Source: Thiomicrorhabdus sp. (GTDB lineage Bacteria > Pseudomonadota > Gammaproteobacteria > Thiomicrospirales > Thiomicrospiraceae). Taken from it: a stretch of 64,000 nucleotides of DNA. This document shows, one piece after another, positions 19,053 to 29,472 of this stretch. A model generated the notes under the pieces. It did no database searches and had not been told where the DNA came from. It worked only from the letters and a program-made list of their open reading frames with translations. A program made the position numbers and the translations under genes. Every line of letters starts with the position of its first letter. The stretch's first letter is position 1. The stretch covers positions 1 through 64,000 of the forward strand of contig NZ_OY782564.1 of assembly GCF_963677875.1 (NCBI RefSeq), given 5' to 3'.

Positions 19053-19529
19053 ATGCACTCAAATCTCATCCGCACACTTTTCCTCTGCCTCGCTTTCCTT
19101 GCTTCCGCAACCGTTCAGGCCGACGGCGTCATTCCTCAAGCGAAAAACCTTCAAGAACTCGGACAGAAGGCACTCAAAAATAATCTTCCTATTGCCATTC
19201 TGTTTGCAGCACAAGGCTTGAAATCGACGCAAAATCTCAAAGAGCTGGCACTGGATCCGATCGTCATGTCAGGCGATCTTGACGATCAGGTTCTTTTCAC
19301 CGAACTGCACCCTAACGATGGCAACACCACCATAGATTTTTACGGCGAAGAAACGCCAAACAAAGAATTCAAGCAAATTTACAACTTGTCCAGCCTGCCG
19401 GTAGTGATTTTTGTGAATGGCGAAGGCGACATCATCGCCCCACCGCTCCTGTCCGGAGCCTATGATTTCTATTACCACTACTTCAAACAACACTTGGAAC
19501 AAGCGCAAAAACAGCTCAACAGCCAATAA
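19053..19529 (+). CDS. Secreted thioredoxin-fold protein without CxxC
   Basis: A 158-residue protein with a Sec signal peptide (cleavage after VQA, about residue 23). The mature part has thioredoxin-like order: 'NLPIAILFAAQG' strand, 'VLFTELHPND' strand, and a cis-Pro segment 'LSSLPVVIFVNGEGDI' near residues 112-127, but no CxxC. A periplasmic thioredoxin-like scaffold or regulatory protein is plausible. AAAGGAG precedes the ATG; a terminator follows. Confidence 0.6.
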   Translation: MHSNLIRTLFLCLAFLASATVQADGVIPQAKNLQELGQKALKNNLPIAILFAAQGLKSTQNLKELALDPIVMSGDLDDQVLFTELHPNDGNTTIDFYGEETPNKEFKQIYNLSSLPVVIFVNGEGDIIAPPLLSGAYDFYYHYFKQHLEQAQKQLNSQ

Positions 19530-19584
19530 CAAAGCCCTAATTACCTGAACAACCTCAACGGGTTTTCATTAAAAGATAAACAAT

Positions 19585-19623
19585 AAAAAAGCCGGAATCC
19601 AACTTAATGAATTCCGACTTTTT
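19585..19623 (+). terminator. Terminator after the thioredoxin-fold gene
   Basis: AAGCCGGAATcc and ATTCCGACTTTTT form a stem with T-run on the plus strand; A-rich sequence on the left makes it usable on the minus strand too. Its flanks (CAATAAAAAAGCC, TTAATGAAT, GGAATTTGG) resemble the region beside tRNA-fMet at 20549-20609, suggesting homology. Confidence 0.65.
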
Positions 19624-19629
19624 GGAATT

Positions 19630-19682
19630 TGGCAGCGGGGGCAGAATTTGGATTTGAACTCACGATCATCGGGATATGGGCC
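19630..19682 (-). repeat. Decayed copy of the 3' half of tRNA-fMet (att-like)
   Basis: Reading plus-strand, TGGCAGCGGGGGCAG, then a seven-base insertion, then GATTTGAACTCACGA and TCGGGATATGGGCC align with the 3' half of tRNA-fMet at 20607-20660 (TGGTAGCGGGGGCAG, GATTTGAACCTACGA, TCGGGTTATGAGCCC). The copy covers the CCA end, T arm and part of the anticodon arm, then similarity ends. The stretch between the two copies contains only vapBC. It is either an att-site duplicate or the remains of a second tRNA gene. Confidence 0.6.
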
Positions 19683-19867
19683 ACCACTTTCAATTAAATC
19701 AATAGCTTAATAACACTTTCAACCACCCAAGTAACCGTTAAACCTACTTTAACCAACTTTAGCCAACTTAACAAAACCATCATCCATTTCTCTTCTTATT
19801 CCGGCTAGTTGACTTTCAATCTAATTTGTATATACAATTCTGTATACACCTTTTAAAGGAGGTTGAA

Positions 19868-20095
19868 ATGGAAGCTAAAATTTTTCAGTCTGGGAATAGC
19901 CAAGCAGTACGAATTCCAAAAGAGTTCCGTTTTGATGTTTCCGAAGTCGAAATTTTCAAACGTGGCGATGAAGTGATTCTTAAACCAAAACCTAAAAATC
20001 TCGGTGCGGCTTTTAAGCTTCTCTGCGATATGCCAGACGACTTTATGGAAAACGGTCGTGATGATTCTCTTCCTCAAGAAAGAGAGGCTTTCTAA
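19868..20095 (+). CDS. vapB: Antitoxin VapB
   Basis: A 75-residue AbrB/SpoVT-type DNA-binding antitoxin: MEAKIFQSGNSQAVRIPKEF and 'VEIFKRGDEVILKPK' form the swapped-hairpin domain, and the acidic C-terminus should wrap the toxin. I chose ATG 19868 because AAAGGAGG lies 5 bases upstream; an upstream start at 19826 adds 14 unrelated residues. It ends three bases before vapC. VapB-VapC complexes usually repress their own promoter. Confidence 0.92.
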   Translation: MEAKIFQSGNSQAVRIPKEFRFDVSEVEIFKRGDEVILKPKPKNLGAAFKLLCDMPDDFMENGRDDSLPQEREAF

Positions 20096-20098
20096 TTC

Positions 20099-20494
20099 AT
20101 GTATATGCTTGATACCAATATCTGTATCTACATCATTAAAAAGAAACCTGTATCGGTTTTTGAAAAGTTCGAACAATTACCGATTGGTTCGGTTGCCATG
20201 TCGCTGGTCACTTATGGCGAACTGCAATATGGAGCTTTAAGAAGCAATAACTCAGAAAAGGCACTTAATGTACTTGAAGAGTTAGCCAACTATATTCCGG
20301 TATTGCCTGCCGGATTAGATGTGGCGAAACACTACGCGGAAATTCGAGCGGATTTAACCTCTAAAGGCACGCCTATCGGAAATAATGACTTGTGGATTGC
20401 CGCACATGCCCAGTCACTTGGACATACACTTGTCAGCAACAATGTGAAAGAATTTGAGAGAGTTGAAAATCTAATACTCGAAAATTGGGTGTAA
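20099..20494 (+). CDS. vapC: PIN-domain toxin VapC
   Basis: A 131-residue PIN-domain ribonuclease. Acidic catalytic residues are visible as Asp5 in MLDTN, Glu in YGELQYG (about 40), and Asp in GNNDLWIAAHA (about 98), with 'LVSNNVKEFERV' forming the last box. This is the VapC/FitB subtype; enteric members (Shigella MvpT, Salmonella VapC) are known to cut initiator tRNA-fMet in the anticodon loop, and a tRNA-fMet gene lies about 110 bases downstream. Same target here is inference. Start is three bases after vapB. Confidence 0.93.
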   Translation: MYMLDTNICIYIIKKKPVSVFEKFEQLPIGSVAMSLVTYGELQYGALRSNNSEKALNVLEELANYIPVLPAGLDVAKHYAEIRADLTSKGTPIGNNDLWIAAHAQSLGHTLVSNNVKEFERVENLILENWV

Positions 20495-20550
20495 GTCCTA
20501 ACGTTCCTTCTTTTATATTCAAATCGGCTACATCTACTTTTCGCCAGGCA

Positions 20551-20600
20551 ATAAAAAAGCCCTGACTCATTTCGCTGAAAAGCTAATGAATCAAGGCTTT
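20551..20600 (-). terminator. Terminator of tRNA-fMet
   Basis: On the minus strand AAAGCCTTGATTCATT pairs with AATGAGTCAGGGCTTT, followed by a T-run, starting about seven bases after the tRNA 3' end. It could also stop vapC read-through. Confidence 0.75.
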
Positions 20601-20606
20601 GGAATG

Positions 20607-20683
<77 letters not shown>

Positions 20684-20908
20684 TCAATTTTTAATGTCAA
20701 ACCGGCCGCTCTGAGAGCCTGTTGCCGTTCTATGGAGCGTATTATAGGGGTTGATGAAAATAATGCAACCCCATTTGGTGCTTTTTTTGCTATAGAGTAG
20801 AATTTTGCGCTACGACGGGTTTCTACGGCTGTTTAATTCGAGGTTGAGCTGTTATCAATCTGCATTTTATGGCATGGTAAAATAGTATTTTTCGATTAGA
20901 AAATTTCC

Positions 20909-21790
20909 ATGTTAAAGCAGTCCAGAGATTCTGAAGTTTATATGTTGGTTGTCGAGTTGGGGAGCATCACCAAAGCGGCAGACCAATTGGGGATGTCCAA
21001 AGCCAACGTAAGCCGGGTTTTGTCTCGAATGGAGCGCATGTGGGGAGCGGACTTACTGATTCGAAGTACGCGCAGCACCCACGTTACCGAAGCCGGGCGT
21101 CTGGTTTACAAACATTGCGTCGACTGGCTTGACTCGATTCAGAACGTACGCGAAGAAGTCGATACCCTACAGGGCGTCGCTTCCGGCGAGATCCGCATCG
21201 CCGCTTCAAGTCTTTTCAGCAATTTGTATCTGGTTGAACCGATCGAACGTTTTCTTCAGTTGTATCCAAAAGTTCGCATTGCATTAATTATGGACGGAAA
21301 GCATGAGTTTCTGGTAGAAGGTGGCTACGACCTGGCTTTTCGCTTCGGACCATTGGAAGACTCAACGCTGCGTTCCAGAATATTGAGAACGACGGAACTT
21401 GGCATTTTCGCAGCGCCGTCTTATCTGAATATTCATGGAAAGCCGCAAAAAGTGGCTGATTTAAAGGAGCATAGCTGTTTGATCTACACAGCCATGTCGC
21501 AACCATATAACTGGGGGAGTCTCCTGGATACGGTCGAAAGCCTGAGAGTGAACGGCAATTTCGAGAGCAACAGTGAAGAGATGCTGGTGCGCATGGCATG
21601 CAGAGGAAAAGGGTTGCTCTTTTTTCCTCGTGCGCTGGTCGAGAAAGAACTGGAGGAAAAACGGCTGGTTCAATTACTCCCCGAAGTGTCGGCTCCGTTC
21701 GCGGTCAATATCGTCTACCCTTTTCACAAAGAACTCCCCTACCGCCTGCGCCTGTTTATCGACTACATGCGCTCCCATAGCTCCATGTAG
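20909..21790 (+). CDS. LysR-family transcriptional regulator
   Basis: A 293-residue regulator. The winged helix-turn-helix is at residues about 1-65 (GSITKAADQLGMSKANVSRVLSRME) and the periplasmic-binding-like effector domain at about 90-290. The 'SGEIRIAAS' linker and lone gene without an adjacent divergent enzyme resemble the CrgA/DsdC-type subgroup that often acts on distant genes. Its own target cannot be read from context: tRNA-fMet is upstream in the opposite direction and ybiT is convergent. Confidence 0.9.
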   Translation: MLKQSRDSEVYMLVVELGSITKAADQLGMSKANVSRVLSRMERMWGADLLIRSTRSTHVTEAGRLVYKHCVDWLDSIQNVREEVDTLQGVASGEIRIAASSLFSNLYLVEPIERFLQLYPKVRIALIMDGKHEFLVEGGYDLAFRFGPLEDSTLRSRILRTTELGIFAAPSYLNIHGKPQKVADLKEHSCLIYTAMSQPYNWGSLLDTVESLRVNGNFESNSEEMLVRMACRGKGLLFFPRALVEKELEEKRLVQLLPEVSAPFAVNIVYPFHKELPYRLRLFIDYMRSHSSM

Positions 21791-21851
21791 CCCGACATAC
21801 AACCGGACTTTAGTGGAGAACCAGAGAGCCGCGACCTGGACTTCAGTGCAA

Positions 21852-23459
21852 CTATTGAAGCTGGCTTTTCTCCAGATAGGACTCATAATCACCACGGTAA
21901 TCTTCGATACCGCCTTCTTTCATTACCATGACTCGAGTGGCAATCGAGGATACAAATTCCCGGTCATGCGAAACAAAAATCACCGTCCCGGGATAATTTT
22001 CCAGCGCCATGTTCAACGATTCGATCGACTCCATATCCAAGTGGTTGGTCGGTTCATCCATAATCAGAACATTCGGCTTTTGCATCATCAATTTACCGAA
22101 CAGCATCCGTCCCTGTTCACCTCCGGACAAAACCTTGACGGATTTGTCGATCTCTTTCTGCGAGAACAGCAAACGTCCGAGAATCGCACGTACGGCCTGT
22201 TCGTCATCGCCTTCCTGCTTCCACTGGCTCATCCAATCCAAAAGACTCAGATCTTCGGAAAAATCCGCCGCATGATCTTGTGCGTAGTAACCGATTTTAA
22301 CGTTTTCCGACCACTTGACCACGCCTGAAGTCAGTCCGGTGTCGCCGACCAGGCATTTCAGGAAAGTGGTTTTTCCGATCCCGTTACCACCGATTACCGC
22401 CAGGCGCTCTTCGACTTCCAGCATCATGCTGAAATCCTTGATTACTTCATTGTCACCGTCAGCGTCATCATGATAGGTTTTCGATAAATGCTCGATTTCC
22501 AACGCCAGACGGAAGAGTTTTTTCTCCTGCTCAAAGCGGATGAACGGATTGACACGGCTGGATGGCTTAACCTCTTCCAGCTGAATTTTGTCGATCAACT
22601 TAGCACGCGAAGTTGCCTGTTTGGCTTTGGACGCATTGGCCGAGAAACGGCTGACGAAGGTTTTCAATTCATTGATCTGTGCCTGTTTCTTAGCGTTATC
22701 CGCCAGCAAACGCTCACGAGCCTGAGTGGACGCAACCATGTACTCATCGTAGTTGCCGGGATAAACACGCAATTCACCGTAATCCAAATCCGCCATATGC
22801 GTACAGACACTGTTCAGAAAGTGACGATCGTGAGAGATGATGATCATGGTGCTTTTGCGTTCGTTCAACACATTTTCCAACCAGCGAATGGTATCGATAT
22901 CCAAGTTGTTGGTCGGTTCGTCCAACAGCAGGATATCCGGATCGGCAAACAGCGCCTGTGCCAAAAGCACACGCAATTTCCAACCCGGTGCCACTTCGCT
23001 CATGGGACCGTAATGCTGTTCTACCGGAATCCCCACGCCAAGCAACAATTCTCCGGCGCGCGACTCAGCAGTATAGCCATCCATTTCGCCGAACTTGACT
23101 TCTAAATCGGCAACTTGCATCCCTTCGTCTTCAGACATTTCCGCCAGGCCGTAGATGCGATCGCGTTCGCTTTTGACCTCCCACAATTCCGGCTGCCCCA
23201 TAATGACGGTATCGATCACCGAATAGGCTTCGTAGGCGAACTGATCCTGTTTCAATTTCCCCAAACGTTCGTCCGGATCCAGTGAAACGCTTCCGGCAGT
23301 GGGTTCCAGATCGCCACCAAGAATTTTCATCAGTGTCGACTTTCCGCAGCCGTTGGCACCGATTAAACCGTAGCGGTTCCCTTCACCGAATTTGACTGAG
23401 ATGTCTTCGAAAAGCGGCTTTTCACCAAACTGCATGGTGATGTTTGCGGTTGATAACAC
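21852..23459 (-). CDS. ybiT: ABC-F ATPase YbiT
   Basis: A 535-residue soluble ATPase with two ABC domains and no membrane part, very close to E. coli YbiT along its whole length (start [20 protein letters not shown]). Walker [10 protein letters not shown] (about 34) and GGNGIGKTT (about 357), signature and Walker B boxes [13 protein letters not shown] and [13 protein letters not shown] are present, as is the inter-domain P-site tRNA interaction linker (residues about 245-310). ABC-F proteins act on ribosomes, resolving stalled states. Single gene with its own promoter region. Confidence 0.95.
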   Translation of the reverse strand: MLSTANITMQFGEKPLFEDISVKFGEGNRYGLIGANGCGKSTLMKILGGDLEPTAGSVSLDPDERLGKLKQDQFAYEAYSVIDTVIMGQPELWEVKSERDRIYGLAEMSEDEGMQVADLEVKFGEMDGYTAESRAGELLLGVGIPVEQHYGPMSEVAPGWKLRVLLAQALFADPDILLLDEPTNNLDIDTIRWLENVLNERKSTMIIISHDRHFLNSVCTHMADLDYGELRVYPGNYDEYMVASTQARERLLADNAKKQAQINELKTFVSRFSANASKAKQATSRAKLIDKIQLEEVKPSSRVNPFIRFEQEKKLFRLALEIEHLSKTYHDDADGDNEVIKDFSMMLEVEERLAVIGGNGIGKTTFLKCLVGDTGLTSGVVKWSENVKIGYYAQDHAADFSEDLSLLDWMSQWKQEGDDEQAVRAILGRLLFSQKEIDKSVKVLSGGEQGRMLFGKLMMQKPNVLIMDEPTNHLDMESIESLNMALENYPGTVIFVSHDREFVSSIATRVMVMKEGGIEDYRGDYESYLEKSQLQ

Positions 23460-23562
23460 TTTGAAATCCTTTCTGTTAACTTACAGGGAATAAGAAATGC
23501 GCGTATTCTGGCACAAATGGCCACAAAAAACGAGGGAACAGAGAAAAACCACCGGAAAGAAA

Positions 23563-23600
23563 GCAAAAAGCCCCGGTGGATTTCTCACAACGGGGCTTGC
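23563..23600 (-). terminator. Terminator after htpG
   Basis: On the minus strand AAGCCCCG and CGGGGCTT form a stem with a 16-base loop and TTTTTG tail, 33 bases past the htpG stop. Confidence 0.75.
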
Positions 23601-23632
23601 CGAAACATTTACGGAAACGCTTGGTAAAGGTG

Positions 23633-25525
23633 TTATACCACTTCCGCCAGAAGCGTATTCATACGTTTGATAAATGCTGCCGGTTCTTCAAGCTGATCGC
23701 CTTCAGCCAGCTGCGCCTGCTCAAGCAGGAACAAAGACCATTCTTTCACTCGGTTTTCATCATCCATCGCATCCAATTTCTTGACCAGAATATGCTCCGG
23801 GTTCAGTTCCAGTACCGGTTTTTGCTTCGGTACGCTTTGTCCCATCTGCTCCATCATGCGAGCCATGTGTGCCGACATATCTCCTTCGGCATTCACCACA
23901 CAAGCCGGAGAATCCGTCAAACGATGCGTGATTTTAACGTCAGAAACATTGTCTTCGATCGCTTTCTTAACTTTTTCCGTTAGGGCTTCGCGCGCTTTTT
24001 TGTCTTCTTCAGACAGCTCCGCTTCCGCCTCGTCTTCGAACTCTTTCAGATCGGCCGAAGTAATCGACTTCAACGGTTTACCGTCGAACTCGGTCAAGTG
24101 GGAAACCAGCCATTCGTCGATGCGATCCGACAACAGCAATACTTCAATCCCCTTCTTGCGGAACATTTCCAGGTGCGGGCTGCCTTTCGCAGCGGCATGC
24201 GTATCGGCGACAATAAAATAGATCGCTTCCTGACCTTCCTGCATGCGATCGATGTAACCCTGCAAAGAAATGCGCTGTTCCGCTTTATCATCGTGGGTTG
24301 AAGCAAAACGCAGCAATGCCGCGATCTTATCCTTATTGGCAAAATCTTCCACAATCCCTTCTTTCATTACTTGACCGAACTGATCCCAGAAGGTGTTGTA
24401 GTCGTCCTGCTCTTCCGCTTTGGCCATTTTGCCTAGCTGATCCAGCACTCGCTTGACGGAAGCGGCACGAATCTTATCGACCACTTTATTGCTTTGCAGA
24501 ATTTCACGCGACACGTTCAGCGGCAAGTCGGCCGAATCGATGACCCCGCGCACGAAACGCAGATAGGTCGGCATCAGATGTTCGGCGTCATCCATAATGA
24601 ACACACGTTTCACATACAATTTCAAACCGTAACGGCGCTCGCGATCATACAGATCGAACGGCGCCTGCTTTGGAATATACAGCAACGAAGTATATTCCAG
24701 CGTCCCTTCAACCTTATTGTGCATATGCGTCAAAGGCTCGTTAAAATCGTGCGAAATGGTCTGGTAGAAGTTAGTGTAATCTTCTTCGCTTAATTCCGAC
24801 TTCGGCTGAGTCCACAAGGCTGTTGCCTTGTTCACCTTTTCCCATTCCTCGGTGATTTTTTCAGCTTTCGCCTCTTCATCCCATTCGGTTTTTCTCATCT
24901 GAATCGGAAAATTGATGTGATCCGAATAGGTGGTAATAATGTTTTTCAGACGGAAATTATCCAGAAACTCATCCATATCCTCTTTCAAATGCAGAGTGAT
25001 CGAGGTACCTTTGCCGGCTTTTTCAACGGTTTCCAGCGTGTACTCACCTTCTCCTTTTGACACCCAGCGCGTTCCTTCCGAAGCCTCGCTTCCCGCTTTG
25101 CGGGTTTCCAGAGCAACTTCATCGGCAACAATAAACGAGGAATAGAACCCTACCCCAAATTGACCGATCAGGTTGGAATCCTTAGCCTGATCCCCGGTCA
25201 GACTCTCAAGAAATTTCTTGGTTCCGGAGTTGGCAATGGTTCCGATGTTGGCAATGACTTCGTCACGCGTCATGCCGATGCCATTGTCACGAATGGTCAC
25301 AGTGCGGGCATTTTTGTCGAAATCGATGGAAATCGCCAGCTCATCCTCGCCCTCGTTTAAACTGTCATCCGAAACCGCCTGGAAACGTAATTTATCCAAA
25401 GCGTCGGAAGCGTTGGAAACCAATTCGCGCAAAAAGATTTCTTTATTCGAATACAGCGCGTGGATCATTAATTTAAGCAGTTGATTGACTTCTGTTTGAA
25501 ACGCATGGGTTTCGGTTGCACTCAT
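23633..25525 (-). CDS. htpG: Chaperone HtpG (Hsp90)
   Basis: A 630-residue Hsp90 homodimer subunit. The N-terminal GHKL ATPase shows [20 protein letters not shown] (about 25-44), DNGIGMT and [10 protein letters not shown]; the middle and C-terminal dimerisation domains follow, without the eukaryotic charged linker or MEEVD tail. It assists late folding and stress recovery. Full length and unbroken. A terminator follows; a separate terminator upstream isolates it from the DUF302 gene. Confidence 0.98.
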
Positions 25526-25653
25526 GGTTTGTTCTCCGATATGAATTTTAAAACGTTCAGCGATTTGATCCCGTCAGCGATCGGCAGGATCAATTTGAAA
25601 ATTAAACACTTCGCTTTCAATAGGGCTGACATGCATTTTTTTCAAGGCCGGAA

Positions 25654-25684
25654 ACAAAAAAAGCACGGAATTATCCGTGCTTTT
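25654..25684 (-). terminator. Terminator after the DUF302 gene
   Basis: AAAGCACGGA-ATTA-TCCGTGCTTTT; read on the minus strand it ends in a T-run, 30 bases past the DUF302 stop and upstream of htpG. Confidence 0.88.
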
Positions 25685-25713
25685 CAATGAAAGGCTCTCG
25701 ATTTTAGCGAAAT

Positions 25714-26637
25714 TTAAAACTCGCCCGCAACCGTGGTTTCCACTTTTTTATTATTAGCAACCGCAGTTAAGGAAGCGGTAATATCATCCGGCGCACTCAT
25801 AATACTCATAAAGCTTCCGGATCCCATCATCGACAAGCTTGGCCAGTTGATCGCAATACGGAACTTGGCATTCAACGCAACCACTTCATTACCGACCACC
25901 AGAATTTCATACGGAAAATGCGCTGCATGCGATGGCCCGGAACCATCAATCGACTTGCGAATAAAAGCATCATCGCCTTCACCGTGTTTCAAAGCCACCC
26001 CAAATACCGTCATATCTTTAGAGACATTGATGCGATACACTTTTTTCGCCCCGGCACGATTGGCTTTCAAACCGGCTTCGACCGAATCAACCGCCGCTTG
26101 ATGCGAACCGAATTCCGCCAATTCATCAACGTCGTCAAAATATGGCATCATAATTTTGTAATGGTAATCGCGCAGATCATCCGGGCTCAAACCTTCTGCG
26201 GCACCATATGTCTTACCTGCACCCAAAGCGGCTTGCATTGCAGCCTGAACGGGTTTGATATCCCCTTGCATGCGGTAAGCATTCCACATATATTCCGGAT
26301 TGGTGTAACTGACTTCAACCGAAGAACCGTTCTTAACCACAGCAACCCGCTCCATGGCACCAAAGCCGCCGTTTTTCGACGCACCAGCCATTTTCTTCAA
26401 GGCGTCGTTGGTCACGACAATGACATTGGAATCAGCATCCGGCGCGTAACTGCCGACCACTTCAAAACCATTTTTTTGCAATGCCGCAGTCGCTTTCGCG
26501 GACGCATCGGCGATACTTGAAGCGGCTGAAGATCCCATTACAAACGGTTTAAGTTCACCGGCAAATGCGGCAAAAGGCATGAATCCCAGGCTGGCGCATA
26601 AAACGCCTTTACGCAGAATAGATTGAATATTTTTCAT
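25714..26637 (-). CDS. Secreted DUF302-like protein
   Basis: A 307-residue protein with a Sec signal peptide (cleavage after AFA, about residue 26). 'SIADASAKATAALQKNGFEVVGSY' and later repeats of an alpha-beta pattern suggest the DUF302 fold, likely two copies. I chose the second ATG (26637) because GGGGAGG is eight bases upstream. Function unknown; DUF302 proteins are found beside sulfur and redox genes in chemolithotrophs. Unlinked here, with its own terminator. Confidence 0.6.
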   Translation of the reverse strand: MKNIQSILRKGVLCASLGFMPFAAFAGELKPFVMGSSAASSIADASAKATAALQKNGFEVVGSYAPDADSNVIVVTNDALKKMAGASKNGGFGAMERVAVVKNGSSVEVSYTNPEYMWNAYRMQGDIKPVQAAMQAALGAGKTYGAAEGLSPDDLRDYHYKIMMPYFDDVDELAEFGSHQAAVDSVEAGLKANRAGAKKVYRINVSKDMTVFGVALKHGEGDDAFIRKSIDGSGPSHAAHFPYEILVVGNEVVALNAKFRIAINWPSLSMMGSGSFMSIMSAPDDITASLTAVANNKKVETTVAGEF

Positions 26638-26802
26638 AACCATAACCTCCCCTGTCAGGTTTTTATCTGTCTTTGTTTTTATGCCTTCGTTTCCGAAGTT
26701 GGAGGCTATTGTTATAAAATTTTCTTAATTTAAAAACCTAAATATTTTTATATCAGAATAAGGTCGATCTAATATTAGAAATCGCTAAAATAAGGAAATT
26801 CC

Positions 26803-27381
26803 TTAAAAAAGTTCAAATTCATCCGCTTCAGACTCGACCGCCTGATGCATTCTCGAACGCATTCGGTCTTTCATCATTTCGATCGCCTGATCCGCCGGAA
26901 TATGCTGATCAAAAATCAATTCAAACAGCTCTTCTTCCTCGCGCATGGTCGTGCCTTTGCGCACACCGGCTTTAAACGCTTCCCACTCTTCAGCACTTTT
27001 AACCCGCATCTCATGCGAAACAATTTCTGCCAATCCGGACAAGCCATAGGAGACATGCTCCAGACGTTGACTGAGTTTATCGTAGAATTGAAAAGCAATA
27101 ATCGCCTGCTGCATTTTAGCTGCCAAATCGTCCGCCTGAGTAAGCAAAGCCCCTCTGAGAGAGCCCTCTTCTCCGGAATCTTCTTTGCTCAAATCCTGAC
27201 CAAGCTTCTGAATATGCTCGATATGCTGCGACATATAGGTGAAGGAATCGATCAAGGCATTAACGGAATTATCCCCTTCACTGATCGACAGATCGATTTG
27301 CGCAACCGACAGATTCAAAACCAGAATCGTCTGCTGAACTTCTTTGGCTCCGAGGGTAAAGTTTTGGTCAATCGCATGCAT
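26803..27381 (-). CDS. Divergent CheZ-like chemotaxis phosphatase (candidate)
   Basis: A 192-residue all-helical protein 30 bases after cheA. Residues about 85-115 form a long helix with AFQFYDKLSQRL; the Asp-x-x-x-Gln (DKLSQ) lines up with the catalytic DLTGQ of E. coli CheZ, which removes phosphate from CheY-P. The protein ends in acidic DEFELF, where CheZ has its C-terminal CheY-binding peptide. Overall similarity to classical CheZ is low, so the call rests on motif, helical build and gene context. CheD, two genes upstream, ends in DVELF. Confidence 0.55.
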   Translation of the reverse strand: MHAIDQNFTLGAKEVQQTILVLNLSVAQIDLSISEGDNSVNALIDSFTYMSQHIEHIQKLGQDLSKEDSGEEGSLRGALLTQADDLAAKMQQAIIAFQFYDKLSQRLEHVSYGLSGLAEIVSHEMRVKSAEEWEAFKAGVRKGTTMREEEELFELIFDQHIPADQAIEMMKDRMRSRMHQAVESEADEFELF

Positions 27382-27411
27382 ATTTCTATTTTCCTTATAT
27401 TCGATTCTGTC

Positions 27412-29460
27412 TCAGACCGGAGCCTTGTGACCACTCAGAATTTCATTAATATCCAAAATCAGCGAGACGGTTCCATCGCCGAGAATCGTTGCCCCGGCAA
27501 TACCATCCACCTTGGCAAAATTGCTTTCCAAGCTTTTGATAACGACTTGCTGCTGTCCCAGCAGATCATCCACAAAAATTCCCGCACGCTGACCACCGTC
27601 TTCGACAACCACCAAAAGACCTTCCTGCAGATTCTCGCGTGCATCATCCACTCCCATTTTGCGGTGCAAACGAATCACCGGAATGTAATGGTCGCGCAAT
27701 TTATACAGCTCGGCTCCGCCGGCAATTCCCTTAACGCTGACCGGATCAACTTGAATCGATTCGATAATCGACACCAGCGGGAAGACGAACGTCTGGCTAC
27801 CCACGGTACATAGCTGACCGTCAAGAATGGCCAGAGTCAACGGCAGACGGATGGTAAAAACACTGCCTTCGCCCAGACGGGTTTCGACGTCGACCGAACC
27901 GCCCAGACTGCGGATATTACGCCGCACGACATCCATACCGACGCCACGACCGGAAATATCGCTGACCACTTCCGCCGTTGAAAAACCGGGATGAAAGATC
28001 AGATCGATGATTTCCTGCTCACTCAAACCGTGATCCGCTTCAATGACGCCTTTTTCAATCGCCTTCTGCTCGATTTTCGCCGCATTGATTCCCGCGCCAT
28101 CATCGCTGATTTGAATCAAAATACTGCCGCCTTGATGATAGGCGGACAGCTTGACGGTTCCCGTTTCGTCCTTACCGCTCTCCAGACGCGCTTGCGGCGT
28201 TTCAATGCCGTGGTCAATCGAGTTGCGGACGATATGCACCAATGGATCGGTCAATTGTTCAAGCATGGTTTTATCCAGCTCGGTGCCTTCGCCTTCCATA
28301 ACCAGGTTAATTTTTTTCTCCAGCTTCTGGCTGACATCATGCACGATTCGCGGCATGCGGTTGAAAGCAAAGCTAACCGGCAACATGCGGATATTCATCA
28401 CGCTCTCCTGCAGTTCCCGGGTGTGGCGTTCAAGGTGATTCAGCCCCTCCTTCAACTTATCGACCCAGTCGTGATTACCGTCCTGCGTACCTTGCTCGGC
28501 CTGATCGCCGAACTGACTCAACATCGACTGGGTAATAACCAACTCCCCGACCAGATTCACCAGTTGATCGATCTTGCTCAAATCGACACGAATCGAACCT
28601 TCCGGCTTACTGGATGATTGAGGTACGGCTTTCTTCTCTGCTTTCCTTGCCGAGGCTGGAGCAGATTGATGTGCCGCTTTTTCATCAATTGCTTTTGCAG
28701 GAGCCGTTGCCGCAACCTCAGGAGCCGACTTTGACTCGACAGGCGTCCGTGGGGCATCCACTTCACGAATCTCAATGGTGGCACCATCACCATCGATCCA
28801 TTCGAACACTTCTTGAACCTCTTCCAAAGTGGCGTGATCGCTTTTCAAAGTGAGCCGCCAACTTAAATACAATGACTCCGGATCAAAGGCATCAAAATCG
28901 GGCAATTCATCGTTTTTGAGTTCAACCGTCAGATCCCCGAGCGTTTCCAGTTCGCGAAAAATCCGCAACGGTTCATTACCGGTTTTAAGCAAATCAGCTT
29001 CGGGAATCACATCAATCTGCCAGACCTTTTCGGCACTGTCAGCTTTGCTTTCTGACGCTTCCGGCATCACCGGATTGTTACCCAGAATGGCTTCCAGCTG
29101 ATCTTGCACTTCTCTGGCTCTCTGCGCATCAATCTCCTGATGATCCTTCAATTTCGTCAGCATGTCGCGCAAGACATCCACTGCCTGCAACAACGCCTGC
29201 TGAGAAGCCGTGGTAACTTCCCGGGCGCCGTCACGCATTTCATCAAGCAAGGTTTCCAGAACATGAGTGAAACCGGCTATTTCATTGAAACCAAAAGTCC
29301 CGCTGCCGCCCTTGATCGAGTGTGCTGCACGAAAAATTTCGTTGATCTTTTCGCTGTCGGGAACCCCGGTCGGCAATTCAAGAAGGCCGGACTCCATCAC
29401 GTCCAGACCTTCAAAACTTTCTTCAAGATAAGTTTGGCGAAAGGTTTCCATCATATCCAT
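27412..29460 (-). CDS. cheA: Chemotaxis histidine kinase CheA
   Basis: A 682-residue kinase that takes receptor signals and phosphorylates CheY. Domains: HPt with phospho-His in AAHSIKGGSGTFGF (about residue 47); a P2-like module (about 150-235) with 'GNEPLRIFRELETLGDL'; an Ala/Lys-rich linker; dimerisation helix from SIRVDLSKIDQLVNLVGELV (about 293); HATPase with RNSIDHGIE, SDDGAGI and GRGVGMDVV; and a CheW-like P5 domain at the C-terminus. It follows cheD by 12 bases. No cheY, cheW, cheR or cheB is in the window, so the rest of the pathway is elsewhere. Confidence 0.96.
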   Translation of the reverse strand: MDMMETFRQTYLEESFEGLDVMESGLLELPTGVPDSEKINEIFRAAHSIKGGSGTFGFNEIAGFTHVLETLLDEMRDGAREVTTASQQALLQAVDVLRDMLTKLKDHQEIDAQRAREVQDQLEAILGNNPVMPEASESKADSAEKVWQIDVIPEADLLKTGNEPLRIFRELETLGDLTVELKNDELPDFDAFDPESLYLSWRLTLKSDHATLEEVQEVFEWIDGDGATIEIREVDAPRTPVESKSAPEVAATAPAKAIDEKAAHQSAPASARKAEKKAVPQSSSKPEGSIRVDLSKIDQLVNLVGELVITQSMLSQFGDQAEQGTQDGNHDWVDKLKEGLNHLERHTRELQESVMNIRMLPVSFAFNRMPRIVHDVSQKLEKKINLVMEGEGTELDKTMLEQLTDPLVHIVRNSIDHGIETPQARLESGKDETGTVKLSAYHQGGSILIQISDDGAGINAAKIEQKAIEKGVIEADHGLSEQEIIDLIFHPGFSTAEVVSDISGRGVGMDVVRRNIRSLGGSVDVETRLGEGSVFTIRLPLTLAILDGQLCTVGSQTFVFPLVSIIESIQVDPVSVKGIAGGAELYKLRDHYIPVIRLHRKMGVDDARENLQEGLLVVVEDGGQRAGIFVDDLLGQQQVVIKSLESNFAKVDGIAGATILGDGTVSLILDINEILSGHKAPV

Positions 29461-29472
29461 AGAGTTTTATCC

